Positions 24,600 to 33,291 of a DNA stretch of 33,849 bases are shown here, one piece after another. The stretch's first letter is position 1. Every line of letters begins with the position of its first letter. The position numbers and the translations under genes are program-made. The stretch is from a candidate division FCPU426 bacterium. Lineage in GTDB: Bacteria; Oederibacteriota; Muellerivitia; Muellerivitales; Muellerivitaceae. The notes beneath the pieces are model-generated. The model saw nothing but the letters and a program-made list of their open reading frames with translations. It was not told the origin of the DNA and made no database searches. The stretch lies in contig PLFD01000057.1 in assembly GCA_003136635.1 (NCBI GenBank), forward strand, positions 46,284 to 80,132, written 5' to 3'.

Positions 24600-25307
24600 A
24601 TGCCGAAAGTATCTTCATTATCAGTCTTTTTTCCCTGCTACAACGAAGAAGCCAATGTGGAAAACATGGTTCGCAAGGCTCAACAAATCCTGCCTGAACT
24701 AGCAGAAAAATGGGAAATTATTCCGGTTAACGACGGAAGTAAAGACAAGAGCCGCGAAATCATTAATCGCTTAGCCCAGGAAGACTCTAACATTCATCCG
24801 GTTCACCACGAAAAGAACCAAGGTTATGGCGGAGCGGTCATATCTGGTTATAACGCCTCAAAAAATGATTTGGTTTTTTTTACTGATGGGGATCTTCAAT
24901 TTGATCTTCGTGAAATTACCTTATTAATTGAAAAACTAGATGAAGGCGATTTGATTATAGGCTTTCGTAAAAACAGAAGAGACCCTCTTCACCGCAAATT
25001 GAACGCTTATCTTTGGGGTTCGCTTGTAAAAACACTTTTTGGTTTTAAAGTTAAAGACGTCGATTGCGCATTTAAGTTAATCAAACGCCGGGTCATCGAT
25101 AAAGTACATCTTTCTGCTGGCGGCGCCATGGTTTCTACCGAGCTTTTAGCTCGCTCCAACCGGGCGGGTTTTCGTTTTGTGGAAGTCGGCGTCACCCATT
25201 ACCCACGTGTTGCCGGAACCCAAACGGGAGCCAATTTAAAAGTTATTCTTCGAGCCTTCCGCGAGCTTTTCAAACTATACAGTAAAATAAAAAACCAGCC
25301 CAAATAA
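24600..25307 (+). CDS. Family 2 glycosyltransferase, DPM1-like
   Basis: A 235 aa cytoplasmic GT-A enzyme. FFPCYNEEANVENMV opens the nucleotide-sugar domain, VNDGSKDKSREII carries the NDGS motif near residue 43, and FFTDGDLQFDL is the metal-binding DGD near residue 95, with VKDVDCAFKLIKRRV near residue 157. The length and lack of C-terminal helices resemble the catalytic domain of dolichyl-phosphate mannose synthase or the polyprenyl-phosphate GT2 enzymes. AGGAG is 8 nt before the ATG. It lies 88 nt after the FAD gene and may have its own extended -10 element (TG-T-TATTAT near 24556). The terminator lies inside the last codons. Confidence 0.92.
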   Translation: MPKVSSLSVFFPCYNEEANVENMVRKAQQILPELAEKWEIIPVNDGSKDKSREIINRLAQEDSNIHPVHHEKNQGYGGAVISGYNASKNDLVFFTDGDLQFDLREITLLIEKLDEGDLIIGFRKNRRDPLHRKLNAYLWGSLVKTLFGFKVKDVDCAFKLIKRRVIDKVHLSAGGAMVSTELLARSNRAGFRFVEVGVTHYPRVAGTQTGANLKVILRAFRELFKLYSKIKNQPK

Positions 25308-25322
25308 GAGCTGGTTTTTTTT
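25288..25322. terminator. Bidirectional intrinsic terminator overlapping the glycosyltransferase stop
   Basis: AAAAACCAGC pairs with GCTGGTTTTT (25290-25299 with 25310-25319) around a 10-nt loop that contains the GT2 stop codon. U-rich tracts lie on both sides, so it also serves the leftward zinc-ribbon TPR gene. Confidence 0.85.
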
Positions 25323-25346
25323 GTTAACTTAGCAAGTTTGATAAAA

Positions 25347-26315
25347 TTAACTTTGAGTTTGAAGAAAATCCAAGTGGGTTTTAGCTTGTTGTAACAAGTC
25401 CGCATCATCCGAATACTGCAATACTTTATTCCAGGCATCCTGCGCGTCTTGTTTCTTTCCTAATTTTTCATAAGTCAGGGCCATATTATTAAATATTGAG
25501 GCATCGTTGGGCCGCAAAGCGACAGCTTTCAAAAAAGCCTGCAACGCGACATCTGGCTGGTTCTTTTCTAAATAAATACTGCCCAGGTTGTACTCAGAAT
25601 CCGCGTTGTCACCCGTTGCGACGACCTTTTGCATCAAATCCAATGCGTCATCATAATTACCCGAGTGGAAATACATCATGGCAAGATTATTCATGGAATC
25701 GACGTGATTGGGGTCAAATCGCAATGCCATCTCATACATGCGCACCGCAGCATCATTCATATTAAAGCGGGCGTAAAGATAACCCAAACCAAAATAAGCT
25801 TGTGCGTAGGTCGGATCAATTTCCAGAGCCTTGCGCAAATTGCTGAAAGAAGATTGATAATGATGCAGATCAAACTGCCTTTTACCATTTTTATAAAACG
25901 ACTCCGGATTTCCGTATTGTATTTGGGGATTCTCCACGGTGGTTATTTCAGAGGTTGTTTTTGACGTCTCTTCCTGAACTGGTGCCGCATGATGATGCCT
26001 AATGGGTTTGACCATTACCGGCTTCACATGAATTTGAGCTTCTTCGGTTTCCGCGAAACGAAAAGTCCAATGGGTGACTTCACCTAAAAACCCTAAAAAC
26101 ACTAGGAAAATAATTAAAAGAAGCCAGCAAAAGTCGACCACATCGCGGGCCATATCTTTCATACCGAATTTCGATTTAGGTTTAATGGTTTTTTCGGCAG
26201 ATGTCTCGCCGGAAGAATTGACAGGTGAACCATCTTCATTCGGAAGCTCTTGTCCACACTTCACGCAAATTTTGGTTCCAGCTGGATTTTCTGCCTGACA
26301 TGCAGGACAAATCAT
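25347..26315 (-). CDS. Zinc-ribbon, single-pass, TPR-repeat membrane protein
   Basis: A 322 aa protein with three visible parts: an N-terminal zinc ribbon (CPACQAENPAGTKICVKCGQ, four Cys), one membrane helix near residues 58-80 (FCWLLLIIFLVFLGFLGEV), a linker with His-rich patch, and from about residue 138 to the end at least four TPR units (YAQAYFGLGYLYARFNMNDA, ALDLMQKVVATGD, ALQAFLKAVALRPND). The TPRs would face the periplasm if the N-terminus is inside. GAGAGG is 6-7 nt before the ATG. It has its own promoter and shares a terminator with the GT2 gene. No function is recognised; scaffolding is likely. Confidence 0.82.
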   Translation of the reverse strand: MICPACQAENPAGTKICVKCGQELPNEDGSPVNSSGETSAEKTIKPKSKFGMKDMARDVVDFCWLLLIIFLVFLGFLGEVTHWTFRFAETEEAQIHVKPVMVKPIRHHHAAPVQEETSKTTSEITTVENPQIQYGNPESFYKNGKRQFDLHHYQSSFSNLRKALEIDPTYAQAYFGLGYLYARFNMNDAAVRMYEMALRFDPNHVDSMNNLAMMYFHSGNYDDALDLMQKVVATGDNADSEYNLGSIYLEKNQPDVALQAFLKAVALRPNDASIFNNMALTYEKLGKKQDAQDAWNKVLQYSDDADLLQQAKTHLDFLQTQS

Positions 26316-26371
26316 TAAAAACCTCTCTGAGAGCTTTATGTTATCGTTTCAAGGCCGTAAAAACCTTGATA

Positions 26372-26400
26372 ATTTAACCTTTTCTATTAAACACTGTCAA
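26372..26400 (-). promoter_or_regulatory. Candidate promoter for the zinc-ribbon TPR gene
   Basis: A perfect TTGACA (26400-26395) with TTAAAT (26377-26372) at 17 nt, or TAAATT at 18 nt, on the minus strand. The leader of about 50 nt holds a CAAGG/CCTTG stem. Confidence 0.5.
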
Positions 26401-26433
26401 CTTAACAATCTCCGCAAGAAGAATATCTTGTCG

Positions 26434-26454
26434 AAAACTTCTGAAAATCAGAAG
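26434..26454 (-). terminator. Likely terminator of the barrel-protein gene
   Basis: CTTCTGA and TCAGAAG pair around a 3-nt loop and are followed on the minus strand by TTTT. The stem covers the stop codon of the barrel gene (26448-26450). The short U-tract makes it a weak terminator. Confidence 0.5.
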
Positions 26455-27527
26455 GGTCTAAAAATCAAAGACAACGACAACATTAATCCGCCCGAATTAG
26501 GGCGATCTTGAATTGATTGAATAAAGTAAACAGGAAATTGGGAAACATCCACTTCTGCCGTAAACTCTTTGTCGATCTTCGCGACCCCTCCGACCGTGGA
26601 CCAAAAAAGCTGATTACTCGTTCCCACCGCTACAAAATTATTGGTCACCGGATTAAACACAAAACTTTGTCCATAAGTAAGTGATTGGCCGTTAAGTGTC
26701 ATAGCCCCGCTGATTCTGCCGGAGTACTGATAAAACAGCGTTACCTGTCTTTCACCCCTTTGAAGCACGTCCATCTCAATCCGGCCCATCGCTTCTGTAT
26801 TATCCGGCCATTGAAAAGTGCCACCTGGCAATCCCAATGAATTGGAGGACGGCACTGAAACCGGTTGAGTGGTTTCATAGTGGAAACTCTCATAAAACGA
26901 AAATAAATTCAAAAACCTTTGCCCCGCCACCAAACCTAATGCCTCACTCGAAGCTCCCCGTCCCGAGGAAAGAAGGGGATAAGCCAGATTGAAGGGATTG
27001 GTTCCAGTGGCAAATCGATACCAACCGTCTAAACCGATAAAATTCCCATTCTGCCGCTTTCCCGTCACGAGATAGGTGGCGCCCACTTCCACATCCCCGA
27101 AATGATCCACTGTTTCCGTTTTTCCCAGCGCTTCTACAGTATTCGGCTGCACTAAAGCGTTAGCTTCAAAGGGGATAGTTCCCGTTACTCTCCATTGATC
27201 GGTCATCCAATAACTGAGCCTCACACCATATTCGATGCCGTTAACCGAGTACTTGATATTATTTGATTGCGTGCTGGGAGCGGACAATTGATTGGCTTGA
27301 TTAAAAAAAATGTCTGGCACGCCCGTATTCGTCCAAAAAAAACTTGGCCGCTCTTCGCGAAAAAAGGAAATGGAAGATTCGTCATGAAAGGAATCATAAA
27401 CCGGATAGGGATCAAGACTAACGGCCATGACTTTTAAGGGTAAAAAAATGGAACCTGCTAAAAGAAACCCAGCCGTTAAAAATTGATGGTGCCTGCGAAT
27501 TTGTTGGAGGACTGCGGATAGCGTCAT
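26448..27527 (-). CDS. Probable outer-membrane beta-barrel protein
   Basis: A 359 aa exported protein with a long basic leader then a signal peptide (FLTAGFLLAGSIFLPLKVMA, cleavage before VSLDPYP). The body has many amphipathic strands with aromatic residues, as in phenol-degradation type or porin-like barrels, and the last residue is Phe (LSLIFRPF), the usual barrel-assembly signature. I use the ATG at 27527: AGAGG lies 7-8 nt upstream, and the alternative TTG at 27542 is inside the SD. It follows the Pro/Thr-rich gene by 11 nt and is cotranscribed. No specific transport substrate can be named. Confidence 0.65.
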   Translation of the reverse strand: MTLSAVLQQIRRHHQFLTAGFLLAGSIFLPLKVMAVSLDPYPVYDSFHDESSISFFREERPSFFWTNTGVPDIFFNQANQLSAPSTQSNNIKYSVNGIEYGVRLSYWMTDQWRVTGTIPFEANALVQPNTVEALGKTETVDHFGDVEVGATYLVTGKRQNGNFIGLDGWYRFATGTNPFNLAYPLLSSGRGASSEALGLVAGQRFLNLFSFYESFHYETTQPVSVPSSNSLGLPGGTFQWPDNTEAMGRIEMDVLQRGERQVTLFYQYSGRISGAMTLNGQSLTYGQSFVFNPVTNNFVAVGTSNQLFWSTVGGVAKIDKEFTAEVDVSQFPVYFIQSIQDRPNSGGLMLSLSLIFRPF

Positions 27528-27538
27528 CGCGCTACCTC

Positions 27539-28156
27539 TCAAAACATATAGGCAAGACGGGCGTTCTGTCCGGGAGAAATGCCTAGGTTAAATGTAAGGT
27601 AATTTTTTTTATTGTATTCAACAGCCGTATCGGAGGCATCTTGAATTTGATAGCCATAGATTGCCAAGGTCACTAATCCCGCAATGCTACCCAAGTCTTC
27701 ATTTTTGACGGTGGATACTGTCTGAAGTTCTCCAGATGTTCCACCACTTGTACTTTGCAAGCTCAAATTATCAATGGTTTGCCAAAGCCCTACCCCGAAT
27801 AAAGCCGCAATCACTACGCCCTTCAATGGATCACCCGCATATACTTGCCCCGAACCTGGAAGTACGACAGAAAACAAAGCTGCTGTAGTTGGATCTACTG
27901 GTTTCAAACCTGGCACAGGGGTCGGTGTCGGTGAAACTACTTTGATCACGGGAGCCAATACGGGTGTGGGCGAAGCGGTTAAGTAAGAACTGGGAACACT
28001 AGAGGTATCAACTCCAGGAGCCGGAGGCGGTGTGGGCGTATCGTCTTCACTCGTCCAAAACTGGGGAGCCGCATGAAGCGCAGACGAAAAACCAATAACC
28101 GCGAAAATAGAGAATAAAATAAGAAAAGCAACCAAGGACAATAATTTCATAGGCAT
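27539..28156 (-). CDS. Exported Pro/Thr-rich protein with a PGSGQ membrane segment
   Basis: A 205 aa protein with a signal peptide (residues 3-30), a low-complexity linker of PTP-type repeats (TPTPPPAPGVDTS and SPTPTPVPG), and a region LFSVVLPGSGQVYAGDPLKGVVIAALFGVGLW near residue 105, a pattern common to small membrane proteins and DUF5683-like domains. The chain ends in Phe (NARLAYMF), so it may sit at the outer membrane with the barrel protein next door. I chose ATG 28156 with GGAG 10 nt upstream; a longer reading uses a TTG at 28186. It may be expressed from TTGACA-N15-TATAAG, which would make it almost leaderless. The function is unknown. Confidence 0.55.
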   Translation of the reverse strand: MPMKLLSLVAFLILFSIFAVIGFSSALHAAPQFWTSEDDTPTPPPAPGVDTSSVPSSYLTASPTPVLAPVIKVVSPTPTPVPGLKPVDPTTAALFSVVLPGSGQVYAGDPLKGVVIAALFGVGLWQTIDNLSLQSTSGGTSGELQTVSTVKNEDLGSIAGLVTLAIYGYQIQDASDTAVEYNKKNYLTFNLGISPGQNARLAYMF

Positions 28157-28189
28157 TAACTTATAGCTCCAGTTAAGGACTGTCAAGAA

Positions 28190-28231
28190 AAGTGGTAGTC
28201 CGTTTAAGGCTTAACCACTACCCAAAGCCTT
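28190..28231 (-). other. Structured 3' region after serA (two mutually exclusive stems)
   Basis: On the minus strand AAGGCTT (28231-28225) can pair with AAGCCTT (28212-28206), 7 bp. The loop of that stem holds AGTGGT (28219-28214), which can pair with ACCACT (28196-28191) just downstream. An H-type pseudoknot or a switch between two stems is possible. The tract after the second stem is TTTC, so a weak terminator is another reading. Confidence 0.4.
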
Positions 28232-28232
28232 T

Positions 28233-29816
28233 TTAAAACTTAATAAACTTCAGGTCTTGAATATGCGCAATTTCACGCAATTCGGTCATGACTTTCTCTG
28301 AAACTTCATGATCCACATTAACCATTGCAATAGCTTTCCCGCCCACTTCCTGGCGGCCCACATAAAGACCCGCGATATTAACGTTGTTACTTCCCAAAAT
28401 CGTACCTAAACGTCCGACAATCCCGGGCCGATCATGATGTGCCATCCAGATCATGTTTCCTTCCGGTGTAAAATCAGTCGTATTTCCATCCAAGTTGACG
28501 ATTCTAAACTCTGTCTTGCCAAAAACCGTCCCGGCGATGACATGAGTTCCTTTTTCATTTCTGACAGTTACCTTAATGAGTGAGGAAAAATCCGCCGCAC
28601 TGCTGGTAACCGTTTCAGAAATTTCGTAGCCGCGTTCTTTCGCGATGAAAAGCGCGTTGACGTAATTAACCGATTCGCTCATCCCTTTGGAAAGAATTCC
28701 TTTAACCAAACTTAAGGTTAAAGGTTTTGTATCGTACTTTGTAAGCTCTCCGCAATATTCAACTTCAATTTTTTTAATGAAAGATTCAGCCAGCTGAGAA
28801 TGGAACAATCCTATTTTTTCAACCAAAGTCAGATAAGGTTTTAATTCCTCCAATACCTTCGGATCTAAAGAAGGCATATTCACGGCGTTCTTAACACGGC
28901 CGCCTTTTAAAGCTTCTACCAGTTGCTCCGCCACCACCACCGCCACGTTTACTTGGGCTTCCTGGGTTGCCGCGCCCAAATGAGGCACACAAACCACGTT
29001 ATCCAAAGTCAAAAGCGGATTATCAAAAGGGGGTTCTTTCTCGAAAACATCGAGAGCCGCTCCCGCAACCTTGCCGCTCTTGAGTCCGTCATACAAAGCG
29101 GTTTCATCAATAATACCGCCGCGAGCGCAGTTAATCAGACGCACGCTATCTTTCATCAATGCGATTTGTTTAGCGCCTAACAACCCTTTCGTTTCTTTGG
29201 TGAGAGGTGTGTGCACGGTAATAAAATCCGAACGTTTAATAATATCGTCCAAGGTTACAATTTCAAATTCGTGCCCCTTGTTTTTCGCAGGATCGACATA
29301 GGGGTCATAAGCAATGATTCTCATACCCAAACCAATAGCTTTTCGCGCTACGTTGGTTCCAATACGGCCCAGCCCGATCACACCCAGTACTTTCTCGTTC
29401 AATTCGCAGCCAGTGAATTTACTACGCTCCCACTTTTTTTCTTTGAGCGATTGTTGGGCCTGGGGAATTTTGCGGGCCATTGCCATCATCATGGCAATCG
29501 TATGCTCGGATGTGGAAATGGTATTGCCATCCGGAGTGTTCATTACAATAATCCCGCGCTTAGTGGCGGCTTCCAAATCAACGTTGTCCACGCCGACACC
29601 GGCACGACCAATCACTTTCAATTTGGTGGCCGCTTGAATTAAATCGGCGGTTGCGGTGGTCCCACTGCGGATGACCCAACCATCGTAATTACCAATAATC
29701 ACCTTTAATTCTTCAGGGGTTTTCCCAATCACTTCGTCGGTCTGAATTTCCTTTTCCCGTTTAAAAACGTCCATCCCTAAATCAGAAAGCTTATCCGTGA
29801 TTAATACTTTTAACAT
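28233..29816 (-). CDS. serA: D-3-phosphoglycerate dehydrogenase (long form)
   Basis: First step of serine synthesis: oxidises 3-phosphoglycerate with NAD+. The NAD-binding GLGRIGTNVA is near residue 148, and NCARGGIIDETAL plus PHLGAATQEAQ carry the catalytic Arg and His. A long intervening domain (residues about 310-440) and a C-terminal ACT domain (WMAHHDRPGIVGRLG then NNVNIAGLYVGR) make it the 527 aa type I form, usually inhibited by serine. I use ATG 29816, since GGGAG is 6-7 nt upstream and the family starts MLKVLITD-like. It lies 13 nt downstream of the aminotransferase, so the two are one operon. Confidence 0.97.
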   Translation of the reverse strand: MLKVLITDKLSDLGMDVFKREKEIQTDEVIGKTPEELKVIIGNYDGWVIRSGTTATADLIQAATKLKVIGRAGVGVDNVDLEAATKRGIIVMNTPDGNTISTSEHTIAMMMAMARKIPQAQQSLKEKKWERSKFTGCELNEKVLGVIGLGRIGTNVARKAIGLGMRIIAYDPYVDPAKNKGHEFEIVTLDDIIKRSDFITVHTPLTKETKGLLGAKQIALMKDSVRLINCARGGIIDETALYDGLKSGKVAGAALDVFEKEPPFDNPLLTLDNVVCVPHLGAATQEAQVNVAVVVAEQLVEALKGGRVKNAVNMPSLDPKVLEELKPYLTLVEKIGLFHSQLAESFIKKIEVEYCGELTKYDTKPLTLSLVKGILSKGMSESVNYVNALFIAKERGYEISETVTSSAADFSSLIKVTVRNEKGTHVIAGTVFGKTEFRIVNLDGNTTDFTPEGNMIWMAHHDRPGIVGRLGTILGSNNVNIAGLYVGRQEVGGKAIAMVNVDHEVSEKVMTELREIAHIQDLKFIKF

Positions 29817-29829
29817 TAGCCGCTCCCTG

Positions 29830-30984
29830 TTAGAGATTTTCAGCGAGAAGAATTTCTTCAACCGCTTTCACACCAGAACCCAAAGCTACTTTTTTGCCCA
29901 CTTTATGCAAAACCATTTCTAACCTGGCAATTTCCAAAATGATGTCCGAACCATCCGCGTAACCTAAATGACCCAGGCGAAAAATTTTTCCCTTTTGCTT
30001 GCCCTGACCACCCGCGATGCTGATACCGTAAGTATCCCTAAAAGTTTTGTTAATCAATCCGCTGTCAACCCCATCCACCGTAATAACCGAGGTCAGAGCT
30101 GGTGAAGGCGCTGTCGGCGCAAAAAGTTTGAGTCCTAAAGCCTCAACTCCGGCTCGGGTGGCTTTTGCTAAAGCTGCGTGCCGTTTCCAAACCGCTTCCA
30201 TCCCCTCTTGATGAATCAACTCCAACGCTTTTTTCAATTGGATGACAAGTGAAATAGCCGGAGTCCAGGGCGTATCAGGCATTTTTTCTTCCGTTAATTT
30301 TTTCAAAGCCTTTTCATAACTAAAATAAAAACGAGGATTTTTAGCGGCTTTATTTTTTTCAACACCAGCTTGGTTGATCGCCACAAAAGCCAATCCCGGC
30401 GGAATCATGAAGCCCTTTTGAGAACCGGACAAAACCACATCGACAGCCCAATCGTCAGTTTCAAAAGGTGCCGCGCCCAATCCTGAAATAGCATCGACCA
30501 CAATTATCGCACCCGCTTCGTGAACTATTTTCGTCAGCGCTTGGATGTCATTCAAAACGCCTGTAGAAGTTTCATTAAGTGTGGTAAAAACAATTTTCAC
30601 ATCCGGTGAAGCTTTGAGACGCTTGCGAACTTCTTCAACGTCGATCGCGTGACCCCATTCAGATTCATATAGCTCTGCTTGAACACTATAGGCTTTCGCG
30701 ATTTCAGCCCAGCGATTGCCAAAATGCCCCGATGAAGCCACCAGGATTTTTTCGCCTGGCGAAGTTAAATTTGAAATAGCCGATTCCATCGCGCCCGTCC
30801 CCACCGAAGCAAACGTCATCACCTGATTTTTGGTTCTAAAAAAAAGCTGTAATCCCTCGTTCGCCGCTTTGAAAATAGCCTGAAATTGAGGCGTCCGATG
30901 ATGAATAATGGGGAAAGAAGCTTCGGCTAAAACTTCAGCCGGAATTGGGGTAGGACCTGGCGCCATAACGTATTTTTTGAGCAT
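29830..30984 (-). CDS. Class V aminotransferase, probable phosphoserine/serine-pyruvate type
   Basis: A 384 aa PLP enzyme of the alanine-glyoxylate aminotransferase family. The PLP Lys is in VVLSGSQKGFMIPPGLAF near residue 192, and GHFGNRWAEI and NETSTGVLND are typical. The start APGPTPIPAEVL is the family opening. In several bacteria a gene of this kind sits next to serA and probably makes phosphoserine in place of SerC; that is inference here, and alanine-glyoxylate or serine-pyruvate activity is equally possible. No serC is in the window. AAGAGG is about 7 nt before the ATG. Its 114-nt leader starts at an operator-flanked promoter. Confidence 0.87.
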   Translation of the reverse strand: MLKKYVMAPGPTPIPAEVLAEASFPIIHHRTPQFQAIFKAANEGLQLFFRTKNQVMTFASVGTGAMESAISNLTSPGEKILVASSGHFGNRWAEIAKAYSVQAELYESEWGHAIDVEEVRKRLKASPDVKIVFTTLNETSTGVLNDIQALTKIVHEAGAIIVVDAISGLGAAPFETDDWAVDVVLSGSQKGFMIPPGLAFVAINQAGVEKNKAAKNPRFYFSYEKALKKLTEEKMPDTPWTPAISLVIQLKKALELIHQEGMEAVWKRHAALAKATRAGVEALGLKLFAPTAPSPALTSVITVDGVDSGLINKTFRDTYGISIAGGQGKQKGKIFRLGHLGYADGSDIILEIARLEMVLHKVGKKVALGSGVKAVEEILLAENL

Positions 30985-31041
30985 GTTTAACCTCTTAAAA
31001 GTGCCGGCTGAAGGTTGAAAGGAATGTCGAAAACCGGTGAT

Positions 31042-31064
31042 TTTGGCCTTAAAAGGCCTTTTTT
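31042..31064 (-). repeat. GGCC palindrome in the aminotransferase leader
   Basis: The 14-nt palindrome GGCCTTAAAAGGCC (31045-31058) can form a short hairpin with runs of A or T on both sides, so in plus sense it resembles a terminator. In the minus-strand leader of the aminotransferase it is a small stem before the SD. Confidence 0.4.
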
Positions 31065-31074
31065 GATATTCAAA

Positions 31075-31098
31075 ACTTTGTGAAATGTTTCACAAAGT
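31075..31098. promoter_or_regulatory. Palindromic operator copy 1 (Rex-like / CRP-like)
   Basis: A 24-bp near-perfect palindrome, arms of 11 bp around TG. The core TTGTGAA-ATGT-TTCACAA matches the Rex form TTGTGAA-N4-TTCACAA and contains the CRP core TGTGA-N6-TCACA. It covers about +1 to +24 of the predicted transcript, a repressor position. Confidence 0.7.
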
Positions 31099-31104
31099 AG
31101 GGTC

Positions 31105-31132
31105 AGTATAACTTTTCAATAATAGCTGTCAA
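31105..31132 (-). promoter_or_regulatory. Strong candidate promoter of the aminotransferase-serA operon
   Basis: A perfect TTGACA (31132-31127) and TATACT (31110-31105) with a 16-nt spacer on the minus strand. It lies between two identical operator palindromes; predicted start near 31098. Confidence 0.7.
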
Positions 31133-31137
31133 GAAAG

Positions 31138-31157
31138 TTTGTGAAATGTTTCACAAA
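31138..31157. promoter_or_regulatory. Palindromic operator copy 2 (Rex-like / CRP-like)
   Basis: Identical to copy 1 over a 22-bp stretch, with a perfect 9-bp arm pair around the 2-nt centre and the same orientation; centres are 61 bp apart, about six helical turns. It lies just upstream of the -35, centred near -50. Confidence 0.7.
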
Positions 31158-31165
31158 GTTAATAC

Positions 31166-31999
31166 TCACGGTTTGGAATCTAAAAAACCAAGGATTATAT
31201 GGCCAATTTCATCAGGCTGTTCCTGCGGAACCAAATGCCCTGCGTTTTTTTCTACCGCGAAAGAAGCCAAAGAATTTGCCTTGTGAAAAGCTTTCTCACT
31301 TTCAGCCGTAAAAGTATTCGATTTCTCGCCCCGAATCACTAGCGTGGGCTGACTAAGTTGGGCCGCTTTTTTCCAAACATCCGTGGGAATAGTTCGATAA
31401 ATTTGTGCCTCCCATTCGGGCGAATAGGTCAGTTGCACTCCCTCTTTTTCCGAGGGTGCGGTCATTCCCTCCACGTAAGCCCGTAAAATTTCATCTGGCC
31501 ATTTTTTGAATAGCGGTTTTTCTTTGAACGATTGATAGGCCTGTTCCCTACTCTCCCAATGACGGCGGCGTCTTAACGCTCCTTGAACCAGTTCCGTCCG
31601 GGCTTCCATCCCCAACCATTTCATCCAGATAACTTTTCTTAAAAAGGCGGGCGGCAGCATTGTAGGGTCAATTAGGATCACATGACTAAAAAGTTCAGGC
31701 TGACGAACCGCAGCATATAGAGTAGCTACACCTCCCAGACTGTGTCCAATGGCGATTATTTTTTCGGCCTTAACTTCCGCTAACCCGTTTAAAAGATCAT
31801 CCGCGAAAACCGACCAATTTTCGAGTGTCTCAGCCGGCGGACAATCGGCCCAAAAAGGTCTGGCATAAAAAGAAATGACATGAAATCTTTCCAAAAGAGG
31901 CGTCAAAGCCCTGATATAGGTTGACGGAGGGAACCCATTCGCATGAGCTAAATGCAGAAGAGGCTTTTGAGATTTCGGATTAAAATCGTAGAAGTTCAA
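31166..31999 (-). CDS. Alpha/beta hydrolase fold protein
   Basis: A 277 aa hydrolase of unknown substrate. The nucleophile elbow GHSLGGVATLY is near residue 86, a HANGFPPSTY oxyanion loop near residue 19, and the catalytic His is in KNAGHLVPQEQP near residue 255. The general layout fits esterases, lipases or haloperoxidase-like enzymes. The only plausible start is the TTG at 31999, in frame with and seven codons after the clpX TAA, and with no clear SD, so it is probably translated by coupling and at a low level. It is the last gene of a clpP-clpX-hydrolase unit. Its 3' end abuts operator copy 2. Confidence 0.83.
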   Translation of the reverse strand: MNFYDFNPKSQKPLLHLAHANGFPPSTYIRALTPLLERFHVISFYARPFWADCPPAETLENWSVFADDLLNGLAEVKAEKIIAIGHSLGGVATLYAAVRQPELFSHVILIDPTMLPPAFLRKVIWMKWLGMEARTELVQGALRRRRHWESREQAYQSFKEKPLFKKWPDEILRAYVEGMTAPSEKEGVQLTYSPEWEAQIYRTIPTDVWKKAAQLSQPTLVIRGEKSNTFTAESEKAFHKANSLASFAVEKNAGHLVPQEQPDEIGHIILGFLDSKP

Positions 32000-32017
32000 A
32001 GTTTGATTTCGAACAGG

Positions 32018-33280
<1,263 letters not shown>

Positions 33281-33291
33281 AAGTATTCCTC

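Noticed and set aside
28206..28234. Plus-strand intrinsic terminator after the serA end
   Set aside because: The AAGGCTT/AAGCCTT stem with T-run faces the plus strand, where no gene is being transcribed toward it.
29211..29642. 143 aa open frame on the plus strand opposite serA
   Set aside because: Antisense shadow of SerA's NAD-binding region; no SD, no domain.
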